From CAYUZU01 sp964448675 (GTDB lineage Bacteria; Planctomycetota; Phycisphaerae; UBA1845; Fen-1342), in NCBI GenBank assembly GCA_964448675.1, contig CAYUZU010000049.1:1-19663 (forward strand): a stretch of 19,663 nucleotides of DNA. Direction: 5' to 3'. Of the stretch, positions 7,584 to 15,910 are shown piece by piece. Position 1 is the stretch's first letter, and every line of letters starts with the position of its first letter. A program made the translations under genes and the position numbers. Below the pieces are notes generated by a model that was given only the letters and a program-made list of their open reading frames with translations, ran no database searches and was not told the DNA's origin.

Positions 7584-8447
7584 TTACTCGCGCGTAATGC
7601 CAAGCGTCGCATCCAGGTAGTCCAGCGTACGCTCGATCGCGATGCCCTGCTGCTCGAAACGCGTGAGGCTCGACACAGGGTCGGTGGGGTTGTCCGCGCC
7701 GGTCGGCTGCTGAAAGTACAGGTGCAGCCCTTCGGGAATGATGTACTCCGTGATCGCCGATTGCGCCAACTTGGCCTGCAGCTCTTTCGGAAAGCCGCTC
7801 GGTGGCTCCACGTGATCCAACTCGGCCAGCAAGAAGTAGCTCGGCTGCATCATCTGCGGCCAGAGCACCTCCGGATCCACGCCGGTCCAGAACGGCGAGC
7901 TCGTCGGCGCCCACAAGACCACGGCACCGATGCGCGGCTCCTCGGCGGCCGCAAAGGTCGCCATCGTCGCACCGATGCTGTAGCCGCCGATGCCGACACG
8001 CCCGGAATCGATCTCGGCATCGAGGTCGCCCGCCAACCCCAGCTCGAATGCCTGCAGCGCGAGGTCGACGTTTCTGCGGTGATACTGGAAATCGGTAAAC
8101 GTCAGCGGCCGGGCTTCCGGGACGATGACCACGTAACCCCAGCTGGCCAGCGTCTCGTGCAGGCTCTGGTGATAGTATGGCTGCACATTCGAGCCGAGGA
8201 CCCAGATGAACGCCGGCCGCGGGCCGCTGGCATCAGTCGGGGCAATGACCGTGACCGTGAAGGGTTGGCCGTCAGCCCCATCGGCAATCTCCACTTCATA
8301 CTCGGTCGTGCTGAATGTGCCGAGCTTCGCCGGTGGCACCTCAAAGTAATTCGCCGGCCAGACGGGGAAGATGTTCGCCCCGCAGCCCGACAGCAACACA
8401 CCGCCCACCGCGACCGCAACCAGACCTGCATACCTTGATAACGACAA
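7584..8447 (-). CDS. Alpha/beta hydrolase lipoprotein
   Basis: A 287-residue lipoprotein. The signal peptide MSLSRYAGLVAVAVGGVLL ends in lipobox LSGC (Cys22). The mature part is an alpha/beta hydrolase of the dienelactone hydrolase/chlorophyllase-like type. The nucleophile elbow is GGYSIGA with Ser157, the core strand is FIWVLG, and a likely catalytic Asp lies in LLAELDHVEPP and a likely His in PEGLHLYF. The natural substrate cannot be told. Start: a TTG at 8447 with GGGAG eight bases upstream gives a normal signal peptide; the longer TTG at 8471 adds an acidic, unlikely N-terminus. It lies about 100 bases after recQ on the same strand, with its own candidate -10 element in the gap. Confidence 0.82.
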   Translation of the reverse strand: MSLSRYAGLVAVAVGGVLLSGCGANIFPVWPANYFEVPPAKLGTFSTTEYEVEIADGADGQPFTVTVIAPTDASGPRPAFIWVLGSNVQPYYHQSLHETLASWGYVVIVPEARPLTFTDFQYHRRNVDLALQAFELGLAGDLDAEIDSGRVGIGGYSIGATMATFAAAEEPRIGAVVLWAPTSSPFWTGVDPEVLWPQMMQPSYFLLAELDHVEPPSGFPKELQAKLAQSAITEYIIPEGLHLYFQQPTGADNPTDPVSSLTRFEQQGIAIERTLDYLDATLGITRE

Positions 8448-8491
8448 AATGGCGTCTCCCGCGTCGATCAACGGCCCGCACGAACTGCCGA

Positions 8492-8497
8492 ATTATA
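8492..8497 (-). promoter_or_regulatory. Candidate -10 element (TATAAT) for the hydrolase gene
   Basis: The minus strand reads a perfect TATAAT at 8497-8492, about 45 bases before the proposed TTG start. No good -35 hexamer is found at 16-18 bases, so activity is uncertain. An AT-rich hexamer stands out in this GC-rich gap. Confidence 0.35.
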
Positions 8498-8546
8498 GCC
8501 GTAATCGCACCGAAACCGCCACCGGCCGCCACGCCTTCCACACCCG

Positions 8547-10595
8547 TCACGAGCCGGACGGCATGCCGCCCGCCGCCAGCGCCAGGACCTCCGCGAACGG
8601 TGCCGCGTTGAACATCCCGAAGTCGGGGTGCCCGCGCAGCTTGGCCCGCGTTGTCGCCGGCGAACTCAGCCCGCACAGGAACCGCGCCATCTGTCGCGGC
8701 GCGGCCAGCGCGGCGTGGCCGGCCTGACGCAGGCAGTGCAGCCGCGCGAGCTGCGCTTGATCGGGGAACGTGCGCGGGGCCAGCGGCAACGGTTGCGCCC
8801 CCTCCCCCGCGCAGCGCGAGCAGTGTCCGCAATCGCCCATCGTCTCGCCAAAGTACTCCAGCAGCCCTTTCGTCAGACACCCGTCATGTTCGGCCCACGC
8901 GCAGACGCGGCGGATGCGCTCGATGTCCTGGGCTTCACGTTTTGCAAACCGTTCCGCCAGCGCCGCTTCCAGCTTGCCCCGCGCGACGGCGCGCCGCAGC
9001 CGACGATAGCCCTGCCGCAATCCCGACACCTGCACCACGAAGTCGCCCTTCTCTTCGAGGTAGGACAGGGCCTTGACGATCCGCGCGCGTGGCTCGCCGA
9101 CTGCCCGGCTGACCTCCTCCACATCAAGCGAATACCATGCCCGTCCTTTCCGCGCGTGCTGCAGTACGGACCGCAGAAACGCGGCCCGCGTCGGGTCGAA
9201 CTCGCCCAGGATCTCGCGCGAGGAGCGCCGTGGCTGGAACTTGAACCCCGCATAGAACGGGCCCGTGGCCTGAATAACGCCGTCGAGCTCGAGGTAGGTC
9301 AGCAGCGTCTCGACCACCAGCGGCCGCACGTCGTGCCGCCCCGACAGGTCATACACCGAGACATCGAACGCCTCGGCCTGGTCCAGAATCTCGGCCAGCA
9401 GCGCAGCGACCGCCTCACGCGTCGGTGTGTCGCCGTAAGTGAAATTCTCCAGCGTGACCACGTCATCTGCACACGCGAGGAGTTCGCACACGGCGGGCGC
9501 CCCGTCGCGCCCGGCCCGGCCGACCTCCTGCATGTAGCTTTCCAGGCCCTTGGGCAGGTTGTAGTGGTACACGTAACGGATGTTCGCCTTGTCGACGCCC
9601 ATGCCGAATGCGATCGTCGCCACCACGATCAGTCGATCAGACGCCATGAACGCGTCCTGCACCGCGCTGCGCGCGTCGGATTCCATTCCCGCATGGTAGG
9701 CCCGCGCCGCGAAGCCTCGCTGGTCGAGAAACGCCGCCACCTCCTCCGCCGTTCGCTGCAGCGTCACGTAGACCACCGTCGATCCCGCCGGCCGCTCTTG
9801 GAGGCGCGACAGCAGCAGCGCCCGCCGGGCATCACCCGCACACGGCGTGACACGCAACTCCAGGTTGGGTCGATAGAAGCCCGTGTGCACGATGTTCTCG
9901 GCGGCGATGCCGAAGCCACGCGCGATATCGCGCGCGACCTCCGGCGTGGCGGTCGCCGTGAGCGCCAGCACGCGCGCGGCGCCGAACTGCTGCGCCAGCC
10001 GTGCCATCTTCAGGTAGTCCGGCCGGAAGTTGTGCCCCCATTCACTGATGCAGTGGGCCTCGTCCACCGCCAGCAAGGCAATGCGGCGACGCTCGATCAT
10101 GTGCAGGAAGCGTTCGTTGCCCAGCCGCTCGGGCGAGATGTACAGCAACCGCAGGCGGTCGGCCGACAGTTCGTCGTATACGCGGCGCGTCTCCGCCGCA
10201 TCGAGGCTCGAATCCAGCCGTGCGGCGGGCACGTCGCGCTGCCGCAGGAAGTCCACCTGGTCCTTCATGAGCGCGATCAGCGGCGAGATGACGACGGTGA
10301 GCCCGTCGAGCAGCAGTGCGGGCAGTTCGTAACAGAGGCTCTTGCCGGCGCCAGTGGGGAAGATCGCGAGGGCGCTGTCGCCCGCGAGCAGTCGATCAAT
10401 GACCTCCTGCTGACCGGGACGGAAGCGCTCGAAGCCAAAGACGCGGTGCAGAATGTCCTGCGACGTGGCGCCAGCTGTCGGTCGGGCAGCACCGGGCGCG
10501 GGAGGCACCATGTCGCCAGACTTGCTACCTGATGCCGACGCCCTCGACCGCGCCGCACTGCGACGCCCGGCCACGATCGCTGCTTCACCCGCCAT
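8547..10595 (-). CDS. recQ: RecQ-family ATP-dependent DNA helicase
   Basis: A 682-residue 3'-5' DNA helicase of recombination and repair. It has the RecQ motif 0 (FGFERFRPGQQEVI, 53-66), Walker A FPTGAGKS (79-86), DEAH (178-181), TATATP (213-218), a YHAGM segment (300-304) and motif VI QEVGRAGRDG (356-365). A winged-helix-like stretch (about 400-540) comes before the cysteine cluster (Cys565, Cys573, Cys589, Cys592, Cys595). E. coli RecQ has zinc first and winged helix second; the order here is that of other bacterial RecQ-like proteins. No clear HRDC domain is visible; the tail is short. ATG at 10595 follows GGGGAG at correct spacing; the open frame to 10697 lacks such a site. About 170 bases upstream is a near-consensus promoter with a palindrome at its start site. 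Confidence 0.95.
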   Translation of the reverse strand: MAGEAAIVAGRRSAARSRASASGSKSGDMVPPAPGAARPTAGATSQDILHRVFGFERFRPGQQEVIDRLLAGDSALAIFPTGAGKSLCYELPALLLDGLTVVISPLIALMKDQVDFLRQRDVPAARLDSSLDAAETRRVYDELSADRLRLLYISPERLGNERFLHMIERRRIALLAVDEAHCISEWGHNFRPDYLKMARLAQQFGAARVLALTATATPEVARDIARGFGIAAENIVHTGFYRPNLELRVTPCAGDARRALLLSRLQERPAGSTVVYVTLQRTAEEVAAFLDQRGFAARAYHAGMESDARSAVQDAFMASDRLIVVATIAFGMGVDKANIRYVYHYNLPKGLESYMQEVGRAGRDGAPAVCELLACADDVVTLENFTYGDTPTREAVAALLAEILDQAEAFDVSVYDLSGRHDVRPLVVETLLTYLELDGVIQATGPFYAGFKFQPRRSSREILGEFDPTRAAFLRSVLQHARKGRAWYSLDVEEVSRAVGEPRARIVKALSYLEEKGDFVVQVSGLRQGYRRLRRAVARGKLEAALAERFAKREAQDIERIRRVCAWAEHDGCLTKGLLEYFGETMGDCGHCSRCAGEGAQPLPLAPRTFPDQAQLARLHCLRQAGHAALAAPRQMARFLCGLSSPATTRAKLRGHPDFGMFNAAPFAEVLALAAGGMPSGS

Positions 10596-10761
10596 CGCAT
10601 TCTCCCCGTGCCCGCGGCGCGTCGCTCGCGCGCCGGCCGGCCATTGCCTTGGTCCAGGCACCTCGAGGATCGCCCGACACCGCCGCACCGCAGCCACACC
10701 GCCAACGACCGCCCGCTACCACCAGGGGGCAGCGCTCGCCATCAAACCAGAAAACCGGGCT

Positions 10762-10778
10762 TTGTTAGGTACGAACAA
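10762..10778. promoter_or_regulatory. TTGTT-N7-AACAA palindrome at the recQ promoter
   Basis: TTGTT (10762-10766) and AACAA (10774-10778) are perfect inverted arms spaced by seven bases. They sit just downstream of the -10 element, over the expected transcription start, where a repressor would block initiation. The sequence does not match a LexA box that I can name with confidence. Confidence 0.4.
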
Positions 10779-11181
10779 AAACCAAATATAGCATAGGAAT
10801 TGGCGGTGTCAAGCGGAAACCAGGCCCGGTGCGGGCTCGCAACTCGGGCGTCAACGTTGAATCATCGCTGATGTCAGCCAGCCTTCGCAAGCCGTCAACG
10901 AGCATCTCCACGTCCGTGTCCTCCGAGAACTCCGCTGCCCTTCCAGCGCCGTTGTGGCATCCGCCGCAGCGGCGAATCTGATCCCCGATCTCGGTACGCC
11001 CAATCGCCGTCAAGATGGTCAGCCGGGCCTCGTGCATCGAGCCTGTGGCGGGGTCGGTCAGCTTCGCTTCCCTGAACATGAAGGGACGTTTCATTTCATT
11101 GCTGCTCACGCAACCCACTGGCAAGAACAGTGGGACGATCAGGAGGAGATAAACGGGTCGCGCGCGAAGTCCCCACTCCAT
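10765..11181 (-). CDS. Small lipoprotein with a single CxxCH heme-binding motif
   Basis: A 138-residue protein. The N-terminal hydrophobic signal (about 10-23) ends in PVGC, a slightly atypical lipobox with Cys24. Residues 72-76 read CGGCH, a CxxCH motif for covalent c-type heme, within IGDQIRRCGGCHNGAG. No clear downstream methionine ligand is recognisable, so a full cytochrome c domain is not proven. ATG at 11181 has GAGG five bases upstream. It follows the RND pump stop by 41 bases on the same strand and is probably the third gene of that operon. The last 15 or so codons run through the AT-rich recQ promoter and have codon use unlike the rest, so the original C-terminus may have been lost or replaced. 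Confidence 0.6.
   Translation of the reverse strand: MEWGLRARPVYLLLIVPLFLPVGCVSSNEMKRPFMFREAKLTDPATGSMHEARLTILTAIGRTEIGDQIRRCGGCHNGAGRAAEFSEDTDVEMLVDGLRRLADISDDSTLTPELRARTGPGFRLTPPIPMLYLVFVRT
10785..10812 (-). promoter_or_regulatory. Strong sigma-70-type promoter upstream of recQ
   Basis: On the minus strand a perfect -35 TTGACA (10812-10807) and a -10 TATATT (10790-10785) are separated by 16 bases. The predicted start near 10778 leaves a leader of about 180 bases before recQ. The promoter lies inside the last codons of the upstream heme-motif lipoprotein ORF and is AT-rich compared with its surroundings. Confidence 0.65.
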
Positions 11182-11222
11182 AGCTGCCTCGGATCCACCG
11201 TGTTGGACATTTCGTCCAGCCG

Positions 11223-14200
11223 TCAGGAGGTTGACGCGTCTGCCTGGGGGCGAGCGCTATAGGCAATGCTGTACAGCACCGGCACAACGATCAACGTAAG
11301 CACCGTTGCGAAGCTGAGCCCGAACATGATCGCGATGGCCATGTCTTTGAAGAAGACGTCCGTCAGAAGCGGAATCATCCCGAGAACGGTCGTCAGGGCC
11401 GCCAGTACGACGGGGCGGGCGCGACTGACGGCACTCTGCACCACCGCCTCGTAGGGCGCGGCGCCGGCCGTCAATTGGGCGTTGATCTCGTCATTGAGCA
11501 CGATGGCGTTCTTGATCAGCATTCCACTTAGGCTCAGCACTCCCAGAATCGCCATGAATCCGAACTCCGCTCCCGTCAGGAGCATGCCGACCGCGACGCC
11601 GATGATGGCCAGAGGCACCGTCAGCAGAATGACGAGCGGCTGGCGGAGATTGTTGAATAACATGATGAGGACCAGCACCATGCCGCCAAAGCACAAGGGC
11701 AACAGCGCGGTCAGACCGCGATTGGCCTTAGCCGACTTCTCGTACTCGCCGCCCCACTCGAGTGAATAGCCGGTCGGCAGCGCGAGCGCTTCGATCTTGG
11801 GTCGCAGGCGATTCAGTAGCGCCGGACCAGTGCCTACGGCCGGATCGCATTTCACCGTCAGCGTCGGCAGGCGGTTTCTCCTGACGATCAGTGGGTCCTG
11901 CCACTTCGTGTCGACGTGCGAAACCACCTGGGTCAACGGCACCGCCTGCTGCGCGCGCGGGCTCCACACCTGTACATCGCGTAGTTGATCGGCGGCTTCA
12001 CGTTCATCGGCCGGTCCGCGGAGCACGATGGGAATCAGTTCGTCCCGCTCGCGATAGAGCCCAACCCGAACACCTTCGAAAATAGCTGCCAGCGCCTGGC
12101 TTACCTCGCGTCTCGTCACACCCACCCGCGACGCCTGCGGCTCAGCCAACACCGGTTGCAGGGTGAGCGTTTGCTGACGCCAATCGTTGCGAATGGCGGT
12201 CGTGTGTGGATCGGCCGCCATGATGTCCTCAACCTCAGCCGCCAATCGCCGCAGTTGCTCAGGGTCCGGACCACGAAGCCGAGCCTGGATCTTGGCCTCC
12301 CCGCCCGGGCCGAGCATCATGCGCCAGGGCCAGGCGAGTGCATCCGGATGCGCTTCCAGCAGACGCTGCCGCACCTTCTCACAAAGTCCATCAATATGGC
12401 GGTGATCATGGACCGAGACGATTAACTGCCCATATGCGGCGTTGGGCATTTCCGGGGCGTACGTGAGCTCGAATCGCAAGGTACCCATGCCGATACAGGT
12501 CGCGGCAGCGGTCACATGCTCCTGTTCCAGTAGCCACGACTCAAGCCGGGCGAGGTCCGCCTCGACAGCGCGGACATCGGTTCCCTCCGGCCGCCAGTAG
12601 TCGATCAGGAACTGCGGGCGCGCGGAGGCGGGGAAGAAACCCTGCTTCACTTTCCCAAAGCCGATCACGCCCGTTACCAGCAGGATCACCATCACGGCCA
12701 TCGTGAGCCAGCGATGATGCAGGCACGCCCCCAGAAACCGCCGGAAGACACGGAACGCCCAGCCGCCGTACGGATCCTGCTGTCCCCCGCGACCCGGAGC
12801 ACGCAAGTAAGCGGCGCCGAAGACCGGCGTGGCAGTAATGGCGAAGATCCAGCTCAATAGCAGGGAGATCCAAATGACGTCGAACAACGACCGGCAGTAC
12901 TCGCCGGTGCTGTCAGGACTGAGTCCTATTGGCGCAAAAGCAAGCGTGGCGATCACCGTGGCGCCCAGCAGTGGCCAGGTGGTCTGCCCCACGATGGCCT
13001 TGGCAGCGTCACGACCGCTTAGACCACGCGCCAGCCCCGCCTGGATTCCCTCCACGACAACAATGGCATTGTCGACCAGCATGCCGAGCGCGATGATCAG
13101 TGCGCCGAGCGAAATGCGCTGCAAGTCGATCGCCAGCACCTTCATCACGACAAAGGTACCCAGCACCGTGAGTAACAGGATGAAGCCAATCAGCAGCCCG
13201 CTGCGCAACCCCATTGCCAGCAGCAACGTGCCGACCACGATTGCGACGGCTTCCACAAGGCTGATCGTGAATGAGTTGACCGCCTTGCGGACCGCGTCGG
13301 ACTGCATGGAGACAATGCCCAGCTCAATACCGACGGGTGTTGCTTCCAACAGTTCCTCGAGTCGCGCTTGGACCGCCTGCCCCATGGTGACAACATTGCC
13401 ACCCGCGACAGTTGCCACACCCAGAGCGATTGCGGGGTGTCCGTTGTAGCGCAGAATGACATTGGGTGGCTCAGTCAAGCCGCGCTCCACGCGGGCAAAG
13501 TCGCCCAGTCGAACTGTGCGTCCCTCTGCAGTGGCGATACGGGTCTCGCGGATATCGTCCACGGACGCCAACCCGCCGGCCGCTTCGATCTCAAGCCGGC
13601 GATCACCGGACCGAACATCGCCGGCCGACACGACCAGGCCGCGGCCTTCGAATGCGGCGATGATCTGCTGCAGGCTCGTTCCAAGCTGGGCCAGGCGTGC
13701 GCGCGGCGCCTCGATGAAGATGGTCTCGCGCGGCGCTCCCAGGACCGAGACGCTCGCAACGTCCTGCACGAGCAGCAGCTCGCGGCGCAGTGTCTTCGCG
13801 TACTCATTCAGGTCAACAAGATCGAAACCTTCACCGTAAACGTAGAATAGGACGCCGTAGACGTCACCGAAGTCGTCGTTGACCGCCGCTGGTCCTGCAC
13901 CCGGTGGAAACTCACGTTCAGCCGCCTGCACTTTGCGGCGCAGCTCGTCCCAGATTTGCGGTAACTCATCGCCGGCATGATGGTCCTTAATGAACACCTT
14001 GACGGTTGTCCGGCCGCGCGACGAGACTGACTCGAGATAATCAACCTGGCCAAGCTGCTGAATGTGGCGTTCCAACACATCCGTGACTTCTGCCGCAACT
14101 TCCTGCGGGGTTGCGCCCGGATAGGTCGCGCTAACGACCGCCTGCTTGATCGGAAACGCCGGATCCTCGAGGCGCCCGAGCTTCTCATACGCCACCCAGC

Positions 14201-14273
14201 CGCCCACGACCACGACCAGGCTCGCCACAGTGACGACCAGACGGTACCGCAAGGAAGCGTCAGCGACGTTCAT
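11223..14273 (-). CDS. RND efflux transporter, inner-membrane permease
   Basis: A 1016-residue proton-driven efflux pump of the AcrB/HAE-like RND superfamily. It has the usual double arrangement: a first helix at about 11-28, a large periplasmic loop, a helix block near 330-500, then a second helix (LTMAVMVILLVTGVIGFGKV) with a second loop and a final block (about 840-1005). Helix 4 carries GMLVDNAIVVVE with Asp401, the counterpart of the AcrB proton-relay aspartates, although only one of the AcrB pair is present. It resembles the subgroup that pairs with membrane-anchored fusion proteins. The start ATG overlaps the stop of the fusion-protein gene (ATGA), showing translational coupling. No outer-membrane channel gene is in the window. 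The drug or ion substrate is not predictable. Confidence 0.95.
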   Translation of the reverse strand: MNVADASLRYRLVVTVASLVVVVGGWVAYEKLGRLEDPAFPIKQAVVSATYPGATPQEVAAEVTDVLERHIQQLGQVDYLESVSSRGRTTVKVFIKDHHAGDELPQIWDELRRKVQAAEREFPPGAGPAAVNDDFGDVYGVLFYVYGEGFDLVDLNEYAKTLRRELLLVQDVASVSVLGAPRETIFIEAPRARLAQLGTSLQQIIAAFEGRGLVVSAGDVRSGDRRLEIEAAGGLASVDDIRETRIATAEGRTVRLGDFARVERGLTEPPNVILRYNGHPAIALGVATVAGGNVVTMGQAVQARLEELLEATPVGIELGIVSMQSDAVRKAVNSFTISLVEAVAIVVGTLLLAMGLRSGLLIGFILLLTVLGTFVVMKVLAIDLQRISLGALIIALGMLVDNAIVVVEGIQAGLARGLSGRDAAKAIVGQTTWPLLGATVIATLAFAPIGLSPDSTGEYCRSLFDVIWISLLLSWIFAITATPVFGAAYLRAPGRGGQQDPYGGWAFRVFRRFLGACLHHRWLTMAVMVILLVTGVIGFGKVKQGFFPASARPQFLIDYWRPEGTDVRAVEADLARLESWLLEQEHVTAAATCIGMGTLRFELTYAPEMPNAAYGQLIVSVHDHRHIDGLCEKVRQRLLEAHPDALAWPWRMMLGPGGEAKIQARLRGPDPEQLRRLAAEVEDIMAADPHTTAIRNDWRQQTLTLQPVLAEPQASRVGVTRREVSQALAAIFEGVRVGLYRERDELIPIVLRGPADEREAADQLRDVQVWSPRAQQAVPLTQVVSHVDTKWQDPLIVRRNRLPTLTVKCDPAVGTGPALLNRLRPKIEALALPTGYSLEWGGEYEKSAKANRGLTALLPLCFGGMVLVLIMLFNNLRQPLVILLTVPLAIIGVAVGMLLTGAEFGFMAILGVLSLSGMLIKNAIVLNDEINAQLTAGAAPYEAVVQSAVSRARPVVLAALTTVLGMIPLLTDVFFKDMAIAIMFGLSFATVLTLIVVPVLYSIAYSARPQADASTS

Positions 14274-15358
14274 CGGCGCCGGTCCTCCAGCAGTCGCACA
14301 GATTGGCCATCCTGCAAGAGTGACGTGCCGGCGACAACGACCGGCTGTCCTTCTCGGACTTGACCGCGGACGACGCTGTCGACATCCTGCACTGCAACGA
14401 CCTCAACAGCAGTCTTCTGAACGCGGAGTTGATCGCCCGCGCCGCTTACCCCCCACACGCAACTCATTCCCTCGGCATCGGCGAAGATCGCAGCGGTTGG
14501 AACAAGGAACCGTGTCTCATCTGCGGCCGGGGCCGCTGGCGTACTGACGATGGTGGCCGTCATGCCGGGCAGTACGACGTAGTCCTCCGGGGCTGGCAGG
14601 GTAAAAATGACACGGTACGTCAACGACTGCGGGTCGGCCTCCGCGGATGCCTCTTTGAACGTGACCGGAAAACGCTGCTGGGGTGCAAACGGGAATATCG
14701 CGTGGTGTTCGCTCTCCTTGCCCTTGCTCAACGCGACCACGTTCTCTGGCAAATCAACGGCGATATGGACCGCGATAATGTCCTGTAGTCGGACGACAGG
14801 CTGTGCGGCTTGGACGTTCTCCGAGTTCTCCGCGAAGCGCTGGACGACGAGCGCATCGAAGGGGGCTCGCAGCGTCGTGTCTTTGAGACGCTGTTCAGCG
14901 ATGGCCAGCTGGGCGACCGCCGACTCGTAGGCCACCTCGGCATCCTGCCGCTCCTTGTCACTGGCCGCGCCCCGTTCCGTCAGACCGCGGATTCGCTCGA
15001 GTTCCTGACGGGTACGCTCCGCTTCCGGCTGCAGCGCGGCCACGTCTTGTTCGAAACGCACCGGGTCGATTCGGGCGAGCACTTCACCCGCTCGCACCTC
15101 GCGCCCGAGCTCGAGGTCAGCCTCAACCAGCGGGCCGCTTACCTGAAACGCCAGGTCAACCGTGCGCCCGGGCTGGACAACACCGGGGAACTGCCGCGGC
15201 GGCGCCGACCACGCGTTGCGAACCGGAGCTGTCTTGACCGGTCGGATCAACTCCGGCGGCGGTGTAGGCGGCGGATTCCAGTCGATGAAGATCACGGCGC
15301 CGACGCCGCCTGCCAGCAGCACCCCGCCGAGCAGCGTTCCCAACCATTTGAAGAGCAT
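14270..15358 (-). CDS. RND efflux periplasmic adaptor (HlyD/AcrA-type membrane fusion protein)
   Basis: A 362-residue adaptor that joins the RND pump to an outer-membrane channel. It has an N-terminal membrane anchor (about 6-27, no lipobox) and a proline-rich linker. A lipoyl-like half (VDLAFQVSGPLVE, then LGREVRAGEVLARID) is followed by an alpha-helical hairpin (about 105-165, LQPEAERTRQELERIRGLTE...EVAYESAVAQLAIAEQRL), the second lipoyl half (LRAPFDALVVQRF) and a beta-barrel region ending in GQPVVVAGTSLLQDGQSVRLL. Start: ATG at 15358 begins the anchor and has a GAGAGG upstream; the open frame to 15541 is not supported. It is the first gene of the operon with the pump. Confidence 0.92.
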   Translation of the reverse strand: MLFKWLGTLLGGVLLAGGVGAVIFIDWNPPPTPPPELIRPVKTAPVRNAWSAPPRQFPGVVQPGRTVDLAFQVSGPLVEADLELGREVRAGEVLARIDPVRFEQDVAALQPEAERTRQELERIRGLTERGAASDKERQDAEVAYESAVAQLAIAEQRLKDTTLRAPFDALVVQRFAENSENVQAAQPVVRLQDIIAVHIAVDLPENVVALSKGKESEHHAIFPFAPQQRFPVTFKEASAEADPQSLTYRVIFTLPAPEDYVVLPGMTATIVSTPAAPAADETRFLVPTAAIFADAEGMSCVWGVSGAGDQLRVQKTAVEVVAVQDVDSVVRGQVREGQPVVVAGTSLLQDGQSVRLLEDRRR

Positions 15359-15408
15359 ATTCGGCCTCTCAATCTGCCAGGTCCGGCCTCCAAACCGCCG
15401 GAGCCGGC

Positions 15409-15436
15409 ATTTTCGTCTCTGGACGGCCACCGTCAA
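15409..15436 (-). promoter_or_regulatory. Candidate promoter of the efflux operon
   Basis: The minus strand reads TTGACG (15436-15431), 16 bases, then GAAAAT (15414-15409). It ends about 50 bases before the adaptor ATG. The -35 is close to consensus, while the -10 matches only 4 of 6 positions. Confidence 0.4.
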
Positions 15437-15447
15437 CGTGACCGGCC

Positions 15448-15463
15448 CTTGTTGCGGAACAAG
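15448..15463. promoter_or_regulatory. CTTGTT-gcgg-AACAAG palindrome upstream of the efflux promoter
   Basis: A perfect 6-bp inverted repeat with a 4-base centre lies 11 bases upstream of the candidate -35 of the efflux operon. The location suits an activator or repressor site. The half-sites are like those at the recQ promoter, but the spacing differs. No regulator gene is adjacent. Confidence 0.4.
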
Positions 15464-15559
15464 AACTCCCGCACAATCGAGCCGCCGTGCCCTTCCATTG
15501 ACAGGCACAAGGTGGGCGCCCGCACAGGGCGTCCTCTGCATACGGCCCGTTGGCCTGGG

Positions 15560-15655
15560 GAAGCAGCCCGCCTCCTGCGGCGATTTGGGGATTCGTACCT
15601 GATTCCCACCGGGATGATCCGTCGATTGTCGCGGAAAGGTGAAATCATGCGGCGG
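15560..15655. repeat. 96-bp direct repeat, copy A
   Basis: These 96 bases recur in the same orientation at 19124-19219 with only three differences, and similarity stops sharply at both edges. Its right edge lies two bases from the point where the neighbouring IS3-type transposase homology breaks off. It contains no recognisable gene. It may be a small dispersed element, a target-site or attachment repeat, or an end segment of an IS. Confidence 0.85.
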
Positions 15656-15657
15656 CA

Positions 15658-15795
15658 GCCCTCCCGACGCAGCTTGTTCCAGATACGCGGGTAGCCCCAG
15701 CTGACGTGCACGCCAGCCAGGTCGCGGATCCGCATTCGAAGTGATGCCTGCTCCTCGGCCACGCTGTCGTAGCGGATTGTCGCGCGTGCTCTACT
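15658..15795 (-). pseudogene. IS3-family transposase (OrfB-like) N-terminal fragment
   Basis: About 46 codons read SRARATIRYDSV, then LRMRIRDLAGVHVSWGYPRI, then WNKLRREG. This matches the conserved helix-turn-helix block of IS3-type OrfB transposases (typically '..LRxRIRELAxxRxRYGYRRIxxLLRREGW'). The match ends exactly where direct repeat copy A begins, and an in-frame stop lies upstream. It is a dead fragment with no DDE domain. Confidence 0.75.
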
Positions 15796-15804
15796 CTACC
15801 GGGG

Positions 15805-15824
15805 CCCCCCAAACGACAGGGGGG
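15805..15824. other. C6/G6 hairpin
   Basis: CCCCCC (15805-15810) and a G-run starting at 15819 flank an 8-base spacer. It lies between the transposase remnant and the broken MscS gene. It may act as a roadblock or recombination hotspot; there is no T-tract. Confidence 0.4.
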
Positions 15825-15910
15825 GGCGTGAACGCTCCCAGCGCCCAACTCCGCCGAAGTGGGCTATGATCCGGCTGACTTGAAGATCACATTCAGGAGA
15901 CCCCGTAACC

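Noticed and set aside
7307..7612. 101-codon minus-strand frame in the 7.1-7.6 kb gap
   Set aside because: Arg-rich product, no ribosome-binding site, overlaps a terminator-like hairpin and the end of the hydrolase gene.
8628..10532. 634-codon plus-strand open frame opposite recQ
   Set aside because: Antisense shadow; all RecQ motifs are on the other strand in order, and this product has no recognisable motif.
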